This document shows, in pieces, positions 1 to 4,891 of a stretch of DNA of 7,275 nucleotides. Position 1 is the stretch's first letter, and each line of letters starts with the position of its first letter. The notes beneath the pieces were generated by a model, which ran no database searches, was not told where the DNA came from, and saw nothing but the letters and a program-made list of their open reading frames with translations. The DNA is from an uncultured Flavobacteriales bacterium (GTDB lineage: Bacteria; Bacteroidota; Bacteroidia; Flavobacteriales; Crocinitomicaceae), in NCBI GenBank assembly GCA_946479125.1, contig CAMLET010000151.1, positions 1 to 7,275 on the forward strand, in the 5' to 3' direction. The translations under genes were made by a program, and so were the position numbers.

Positions 1-1146
1 CTCGCCGGCACGGGATATGATCGTCTTTATTTCGTGCGGTGTAAGGTTTTGCGCTTCATCAACGATGAACAATATATTGGAAAGACTTCGTCCACGAATA
101 AATGCTAATGGCGTGATCAGAATTTTTCCACTTTCTTCCATTTCAACAATGGACTTATGTTTCTTTTCGTTTTCACCGAACTGCGATTTGATGAACTTTA
201 AGTTATCCCAAAGTGGTTCCATGTACGGTCCGATCTTATCCTTTGCATCGCCGGGTAGGTAACCAATTTCTTTGTTGGAAAGCGGGACTAAAGGACGAGC
301 AAGGATAATTTGCTGAAACAATTTATGCTGCTCCAATGCCGCTGCTAAAGCCAACAATGTTTTACCGGTTCCGGCTACACCCTGAAGTGCAACTAACTTG
401 ATATCGTTGTTCATAAGTGCATTTACTGCAAAGGCTTGTTCTGCATTCTTCGGTTTGATTCCAGAAGTATATTCCTTCTCAACACGTTCCAATTGGTCGT
501 TCATTGGGTTGTAATATGCCAATGAAGATGATTTCCCATTTTTCAAAATGTAGTAACCATTGGCAACTTTTTGGTCTCCCAAAACACCATCTTCCTCAAC
601 AGAACCTTTCAAAAACAAGGTTTTAATCACATCAGAATCTACACCTTCAACAGTATTTGTAGAGGAACTTTGCAATTCCAGATCATCCACTTTACCCGTT
701 TCATAATCTTCTGCAGTTAAACCGAGTGCCTTAGCCTTAATTCGAAGGTTGATATCCTTTGTAACGAGGATCACATCCTTGGTCTTCTCGGTTTCATGCA
801 GAAACAGTGTAGCGTTGATAATCTTATGATCATTCTTCCCGTGACCATAAGTGTCTTCTGCATTTGCGCCTTTTGGAGAAGCATCCAGCTGAATTTTAAA
901 ATTCCCGTGTTCTGACCCAAGCTGAATCCATTTTTGCAATCCTTTCGAAATAGATAACTTATCGATGAATCGAATGACTTCACGTGCCGAAAAGTTCTTG
1001 GTATCATTACCAATCTTAAACTTATCGAGCTCTTCAAGAACTGTGATTGGAATGGCAACATCGTTTTTACCGAAGTGCATAATTGCTTGATGATCGTGTA
1101 ACAACACAGAGGTATCAAGCACAAAGATTTTCATTTTCTTTACCAT
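1..1146 (-). CDS. phoH: PIN-PhoH family ATPase/ribonuclease (3' end outside window)
   Basis: The 382 codons visible encode an N-terminal PIN nuclease domain fused to a PhoH-type P-loop ATPase. The PIN domain (about residues 5-140) begins KIFVLDTSVLL, with acidic candidates D11, E38/E39, D106 and D131, the last in the PhoH-typical stretch LVTKDINLRIKA. The ATPase part has Walker A GVAGTGKT at 256-263, LARPLVPLSNKEIGYLPGD around 282-300, FIRGRS at 349-354 and Walker B VDEAQ at 362-366. Family members with this fusion (B. subtilis YlaK, mycobacterial PhoH2) are cytoplasmic; PhoH2 has reported RNA helicase and RNase activity. They usually run to about 430-470 residues, so perhaps 50-90 are missing here because the window ends. 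Two in-frame starts, at 1146 (MVKKMKIF) and 1134 (MKIF), are both plausible. I chose 1146; an in-frame TAA lies a few codons upstream. It is separated from the secreted-protein gene upstream by a terminator, so it is probably transcribed alone. Family assignment is firm; the exact substrate is unknown. Confidence 0.95.
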   Translation of the reverse strand, partial: MVKKMKIFVLDTSVLLHDHQAIMHFGKNDVAIPITVLEELDKFKIGNDTKNFSAREVIRFIDKLSISKGLQKWIQLGSEHGNFKIQLDASPKGANAEDTYGHGKNDHKIINATLFLHETEKTKDVILVTKDINLRIKAKALGLTAEDYETGKVDDLELQSSSTNTVEGVDSDVIKTLFLKGSVEEDGVLGDQKVANGYYILKNGKSSSLAYYNPMNDQLERVEKEYTSGIKPKNAEQAFAVNALMNNDIKLVALQGVAGTGKTLLALAAALEQHKLFQQIILARPLVPLSNKEIGYLPGDAKDKIGPYMEPLWDNLKFIKSQFGENEKKHKSIVEMEESGKILITPLAFIRGRSLSNILFIVDEAQNLTPHEIKTIISRAGE

Positions 1147-1203
1147 CGCGAAGCGTTTTGATTAAGGTAATTGAAATGCAATTACTCGCTACTCGATAAC
1201 GCC

Positions 1204-1211
1204 TAAACTTA
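1204..1211 (-). promoter_or_regulatory. Weak candidate -7 element for phoH
   Basis: On the minus strand this reads TAAGTTTA, matching five of the six fixed positions of the Bacteroidota -7 consensus TAnnTTTG. It sits about 58 bases before the 1146 start and just after the upstream gene's terminator, where a phoH promoter would be expected. I see no convincing -33 element: the region where it should lie is the terminator's T-tract. AT-rich DNA gives such near matches by chance, so this is tentative. Confidence 0.22.
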
Positions 1212-1231
1212 TTGACAGTTACGTAGTGGAT

Positions 1232-1259
1232 AAAAAAAAGGGGAGCCAAATACTCCCCT
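1232..1259 (-). terminator. Rho-independent terminator after the 1129-aa secreted protein gene
   Basis: On the minus strand a perfect 7-bp stem, AGGGGAG paired with CTCCCCT, encloses a 7-base loop. It runs straight into a T-tract given by the eight A residues at 1232-1239 on the plus strand. The hairpin begins about 25 bases beyond the stop codon of the 1284-4673 gene. On the opposite strand there is no T-run after the stem, so it acts for minus-strand transcription. It insulates phoH from the gene upstream of it. Confidence 0.9.
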
Positions 1260-1283
1260 AATTATCAGTTATTTACACTGTGT

Positions 1284-4200
1284 TTATTTTTGAATGACAA
1301 TTCGTTTGTTAACAAGCGCTTCATTCTCGCTTAATTCAAGCGTATAAATTCCATTTGCTAAGGTGCTTCCATCAATCGCATTTACACCTGGTTTAATGGT
1401 ATAAACAGCAATTAAACGACCTGTTTGATCCAACAAACGAGCTGAAATTTCTGATTTTCCTGAATTTCCAACGTTTACAATTCCTTCAGAAGGAACCGGA
1501 TAAACTGCAACCTGCGAGTCAATCTTATCTTCAATTGAAGCAATAGCTAAGCCCATTTTATCCTTGTTCGAACGTGTGGTATTGAAATCCTGAATCATCT
1601 TAGTTGTTGTACATGTAGAAGGTGAGTTAATGGTTACCAGGTATTCCAATCCATCTTCCGTTGGAGGTGTATTCGTGAAAGTAAACAGGTTGATTGGCAT
1701 TGTTGTTAACTGAGTCCAACCGTCCAAATCAGTATGTCTCCAGATAATGAATTCAGGGTACGTAAATCCTTCGTAGCTGTCCCAAGCCAGGTTGTAAGCC
1801 TGTCCCAATCCATGACTGATGGTCAAGTGAATTGTTTTATGGTGATCACTGATATCTGACTCTACTCCACAACCATCAACAGAAGAAATCTTATATCTCC
1901 AAGAACGAACAGAAGGTGAAGCTACCAAATCATTGAAAATCGATTCGTTGGCATAAGGAACTGTCCCCGCCAATTGGTAAACTCCCGCTTGTGATGTTTC
2001 GCGGTAAACATTGAAATGATCGATTGTTGAACTAATCGGTTTTTCCCAAACTATCAAGTTGGTATTCGTTGTTGTATCTACAGTAACCAAACAGATCTCT
2101 ACAAAATCAGGTTGTGCTGCCGGAACATCAGTAGTTAGATAGGAGTTACATCCGTTTCCGCCAGTTGCCTGAACAACATAAGTTCCAACACCAACGTTCG
2201 TTAAATTCTGTGTTGACTGACCAGAACTCCACACAAAGGTAGAACCACCAGTAACGTCAATTACTTCTATGGTTCCATTGTTAGAACAATCAGACGGAGT
2301 AACTGTATCTAAAACGATCACTGGTCCGTTTGGATTTGAAAGCAATAATGTTTCTGTATGTACACATCCTTCGTCATCGGTAACATTTACAAAGTAGTAA
2401 CCAGCTGCTAAACTTGAGATTATAGCTGAGTTGGCTCCAATATTAGTACCTAGTGAGTTTTCCCATTGATAGGTAAATGGTTGTGAACCACCTGTGAAAA
2501 CAGCAGAAATTGTTCCAGTAGATCCACCACAAGAAGGCGGTGTTGTTGTACTTGATTGTAAACTAATAGCTGCTGGTTGTTGAATTGTATAACTTGCAGT
2601 TGTAATACAATCGTCGCTATCCGTAATTACAACTTCGTATGATCCGGCAGAAAGATTAGAAACATCTTGCGTTGTAGCACCATTAGACCATGCATAAGAG
2701 AACGGTGCATTTGCACCACTTACGTTAATATTAATTGCTCCGGTTGTTGCACCATTACAGCTAACGTCAGAAACCGTTCCTGAAAGCGTAATACCGTCTG
2801 AACCAATAGAAGCAATAGCAACAGCAATACATCCGTTAGCATCTGTTGTATTGAAATAATATTGTCCAGGCTCAAGATCATCAATTGACGTGAACGTAGA
2901 ACCAGTCGACCAATAACTTGTATAACTTGGAGTACCACCAGAAATGGTTACTGAAGCTTCTCCATCGGCCGCATTACAATGTGCATTCACAGTGCTCATT
3001 ACCAAATTTGGAGTCTCGTTTACGGTAAATAAAATACTATCTGTTGCAGAACATCCAAGAGGTGATGTTTTGGTATACACCAAATATGTTGAAGCAGAAG
3101 GTGATGGATTCAATGATCCCGGATTGAACATGTTTCCTGAAACTCCTGTTCCGCTCCATGTTCCACCGCCTGGAGATGCCTTATTTACCAAAGAAATTGG
3201 TGATCCATTTTCACAAGCCTGAACAGAAGGGAAATTGAACGCAATTGAAGGCGAATTATAAACCGTTGCCGGCATGTAAATCGTTTCAATCAAAGTAGCT
3301 CCTTCATAAAGATCCCACTTCAAATCAATAGTAGTATTTACCGTTACATCGTTCGTGTTACTGATCGTAAGGTAATAGTAACTTACACCGTCGAAGGAAA
3401 TATTGATGGCACTTTGAGGAATAATTGCTGTGTTCTGAGAAGTACACGTCATTGTGATGTTTGCCTGGCTATAATCTCCGTCATAAATATAAACAGCACC
3501 TTGACCATTGTTATTCCATGTTCCACCTTCACAGATCTGGACAGTAGCCCAATCGTCGATATCTGCAGCCGTATTGTATTCTTTCACGTAACATTTCCCT
3601 GCAGAAATGTAAGCGACCAAATAATGATTGGAGTATACTTCAGCACATAATGAAGTAGCATTTGCAGGCGCAAAAGTTGTTCCCGAACTAATAGTGCTTA
3701 CCGTGGGCGACATTGCATTGGTTACTTTTTTGAAGTAAGATGTAGAAGCCGTTTTGTAGAACACATAAGAATCTGCACCATAAGTATCGAAATCAAAATC
3801 AACTACAGCGCTTCCCGTGCTAATGTTTGCCTGAGTTCCGAAAGTGTTTGTTGTAGTATTAAAGGCACAATATTTCAATGGATATGTTCCGTATGGAACT
3901 GACCAGACCGAGCTTAATGCAGTTGCAAAATTTGCTTTCTCCATTTTCATTTTAGAAGCACCATCCATGTTATCCAATGTGTAAGTGGAATATGCACCAC
4001 CATTCGTTGAAATGTCTAACGGAATATAATCAGACATATCTGCTTCACCATGAATAACGTATGCTTTTGTTCCCTCTACAAACAAACTGTTCTCTCCTGA
4101 ATAATCTGTCTGCTCAACACTTGGAGACGCTCCACCACAAATGGTTTGAGCTGTCATGTTAACAGTGATAATTCCCAAAGTATAATATTCTGTAGATTGC

Positions 4201-4673
4201 GTATTCACGTTCGTAAACGTTAGAAACAACGAGCCAGCTGCATTTGCACGTAAGGTATAATCATCATTATGTTCTGTTTCGTTGTAGCCACCAGGACCAA
4301 TTGCCTGACTTGCCCATGTTGTTCCGTTGAACTTGTAGATCTCAAGGAATTCATAAGTGGTTGAATAGATCATTTTTGCAGCAATAACCGGGGTATTTTC
4401 TCCAATTACAACTAATTGCAAATCGAACGCGTTTGCTGTTCCAATTCCAGCTGAACCAACCAATTGCCAACTTTGGTTCACCCACTTTTTAACTGTTACC
4501 TTATTGGAATTGTCTGAATCGATGTATGCCATATACATTAATCCATTGGGTGTAACTTCAAGATCAACTTCTGTAGCATTATTAATTCCGGTAGAACTAC
4601 CGACGAAATTCCATGGCTGGGCAGTAGCTGCAACGGAAATGATGGAAATGAGCAGAGTAAGAATATGTTTCAT
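1284..4673 (-). CDS. Secreted modular surface protein: propeller-like head, four SprB repeats, T9SS sorting domain
   Basis: This is a complete 1129-residue protein, probably exported by Sec and then anchored or released through the type IX system. The signal peptide MKHILTLLISIISVAATAQ is followed by ATA-Q, a good signal peptidase I site. Residues about 20-380 carry strand repeats with a period near 50 (W21 NFVGSS, W69 QLVGSAG, W120), suggesting a beta-propeller head. About 485-555 is an Ig/PKD-like domain (ACENGSPISL, then GGGTWSGTGV). Four SprB-type repeats lie at 565-842, each bounded by Cys. An FN3-like block (VWEK 875-878, SWRYKIS) ends in FNTTRSNKDK at 1030-1039. The tail from about 1055 has VYPVP (1057-1061) and ends KRIVIQK, a type A sorting domain. 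I place the start at 4673 because it alone gives a signal peptide; the open frame reaches 4877 but that runs into the neighbour's terminator. No Shine-Dalgarno is seen, as is usual in this phylum. Ligand unknown; an adhesin-like role is inferred from the repeats. Confidence 0.93.
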   Translation of the reverse strand: MKHILTLLISIISVAATAQPWNFVGSSTGINNATEVDLEVTPNGLMYMAYIDSDNSNKVTVKKWVNQSWQLVGSAGIGTANAFDLQLVVIGENTPVIAAKMIYSTTYEFLEIYKFNGTTWASQAIGPGGYNETEHNDDYTLRANAAGSLFLTFTNVNTQSTEYYTLGIITVNMTAQTICGGASPSVEQTDYSGENSLFVEGTKAYVIHGEADMSDYIPLDISTNGGAYSTYTLDNMDGASKMKMEKANFATALSSVWSVPYGTYPLKYCAFNTTTNTFGTQANISTGSAVVDFDFDTYGADSYVFYKTASTSYFKKVTNAMSPTVSTISSGTTFAPANATSLCAEVYSNHYLVAYISAGKCYVKEYNTAADIDDWATVQICEGGTWNNNGQGAVYIYDGDYSQANITMTCTSQNTAIIPQSAINISFDGVSYYYLTISNTNDVTVNTTIDLKWDLYEGATLIETIYMPATVYNSPSIAFNFPSVQACENGSPISLVNKASPGGGTWSGTGVSGNMFNPGSLNPSPSASTYLVYTKTSPLGCSATDSILFTVNETPNLVMSTVNAHCNAADGEASVTISGGTPSYTSYWSTGSTFTSIDDLEPGQYYFNTTDANGCIAVAIASIGSDGITLSGTVSDVSCNGATTGAININVSGANAPFSYAWSNGATTQDVSNLSAGSYEVVITDSDDCITTASYTIQQPAAISLQSSTTTPPSCGGSTGTISAVFTGGSQPFTYQWENSLGTNIGANSAIISSLAAGYYFVNVTDDEGCVHTETLLLSNPNGPVIVLDTVTPSDCSNNGTIEVIDVTGGSTFVWSSGQSTQNLTNVGVGTYVVQATGGNGCNSYLTTDVPAAQPDFVEICLVTVDTTTNTNLIVWEKPISSTIDHFNVYRETSQAGVYQLAGTVPYANESIFNDLVASPSVRSWRYKISSVDGCGVESDISDHHKTIHLTISHGLGQAYNLAWDSYEGFTYPEFIIWRHTDLDGWTQLTTMPINLFTFTNTPPTEDGLEYLVTINSPSTCTTTKMIQDFNTTRSNKDKMGLAIASIEDKIDSQVAVYPVPSEGIVNVGNSGKSEISARLLDQTGRLIAVYTIKPGVNAIDGSTLANGIYTLELSENEALVNKRIVIQK
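1557..2096 (-). repeat. Conserved FN3-like block, copy 1 (shared with the paralogue)
   Basis: Codes for residues 860-1039 of the 1129-aa protein, between the SprB array and the sorting domain. It matches the block at 5180-5725 along its whole length: VWEK, YRET, ESIFND, SWRYKIS, CGVE, HKT, TPP and a shared 13-residue end, IQDFNTTRSNKDK. DNA identity is patchy, with the longest runs I noticed about 18 bases (for example at the RSN motif and at the SWRYKIS region), so this is an old duplication kept by protein-level selection. The fold looks like one or two fibronectin type III domains (VWEK strand, then SWRYKISSVD); this is inference from pattern, not a search. Confidence 0.8.
2148..2981 (-). 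repeat. Four SprB-type repeats (copy 1 array)
   Basis: Residues 565-615, 638-689, 714-770 and 795-842 each follow the pattern: Cys near the start, GG or a similar turn, Y/F-x-W-S-x-G, a L-x-x-G-x-Y strand, then T-D-x-x-G-C. This matches the SprB repeat family known from the Flavobacterium johnsoniae gliding adhesin SprB. The third unit has an insertion after QWENS and is the longest (57 residues). Linkers between units are 22, 24 and 24 residues. The paired Cys residues at the ends of each unit could form disulfides outside the cell. Confidence 0.88.
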
Positions 4674-4740
4674 ACGAGCATGTTTAGTTTTCTGTTTTTT
4701 CGAATCGAAGTGCAAATTACGATAATCAATTCGGAATGAA

Positions 4741-4748
4741 CAAAAATA
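4741..4748 (-). promoter_or_regulatory. Candidate Bacteroidota -7 promoter element for the 1129-aa protein gene
   Basis: On the minus strand this reads TATTTTTG, an exact match to the Bacteroidota -7 consensus TAnnTTTG, 67 bases before the chosen ATG at 4673. It lies between the neighbour's terminator and the start, where a promoter is expected. About 20 bases upstream the sequence is GTTACG, a poor match to the usual -33 TTG/TTTG, so strength is uncertain. The leader between it and the ATG is A-rich just before the start and has no Shine-Dalgarno. Confidence 0.45.
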
Positions 4749-4834
4749 ATTAAAGTGACTTAGCGAACGTAACTTGTTCAGTAGATGGTTGTAATATATG
4801 AGTGGATGTATACTTTGCTTGTTTAATTGGAAAT

Positions 4835-4872
4835 AAAAAAGGCTCCTTCCCGAGTACCTGGGAGGAGCCTTT
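4835..4872 (-). terminator. Rho-independent terminator after the right-hand secreted protein gene
   Basis: On the minus strand AAAGGCTCCTCCC pairs with GGGAAGGAGCCTTT through a 13-bp stem with one bulged A and an 8-base loop, followed by a run of T (plus-strand A at 4835-4840). It starts about 20 bases after the stop codon at 4892-4894. Only the minus strand has a full T-tract after the stem. Its presence separates the two secreted-protein genes into different transcripts and rules out translation starting from the ATG at 4877, which lies just ahead of this hairpin. Confidence 0.92.
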
Positions 4873-4891
4873 ATCAAAAATCACGTTCTTT

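Noticed and set aside
17..262. Plus-strand open frame opposite phoH
   Set aside because: It is antisense to the Walker B region of phoH, with no recognisable protein features; a shadow of the real gene.
771..1124. 117-codon minus-strand open frame within phoH
   Set aside because: It lies in another frame of the clearly coding PIN domain, and its product resembles nothing; the PIN-PhoH reading has motifs throughout.
2720..2938. Short minus-strand frames inside the secreted-protein genes (also 6421-6618 and 6910-7125)
   Set aside because: Out-of-frame shadows within the SprB and head regions; low-complexity products rich in Leu, Gln and Met.
2944..3222. Plus-strand open frames opposite the 1129-aa gene (also 3414-3650 and 4504-4725)
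   Set aside because: They run antisense to coding sequence with well-defined domains and show no signal peptide or family motif.
4835..4872. Inverted repeat as a possible mobile-element end or bidirectional terminator
   Set aside because: It has a T-tract on the minus strand only, sits 20 bases after a stop codon, and no transposase or target duplication is nearby, so a one-way terminator explains it.
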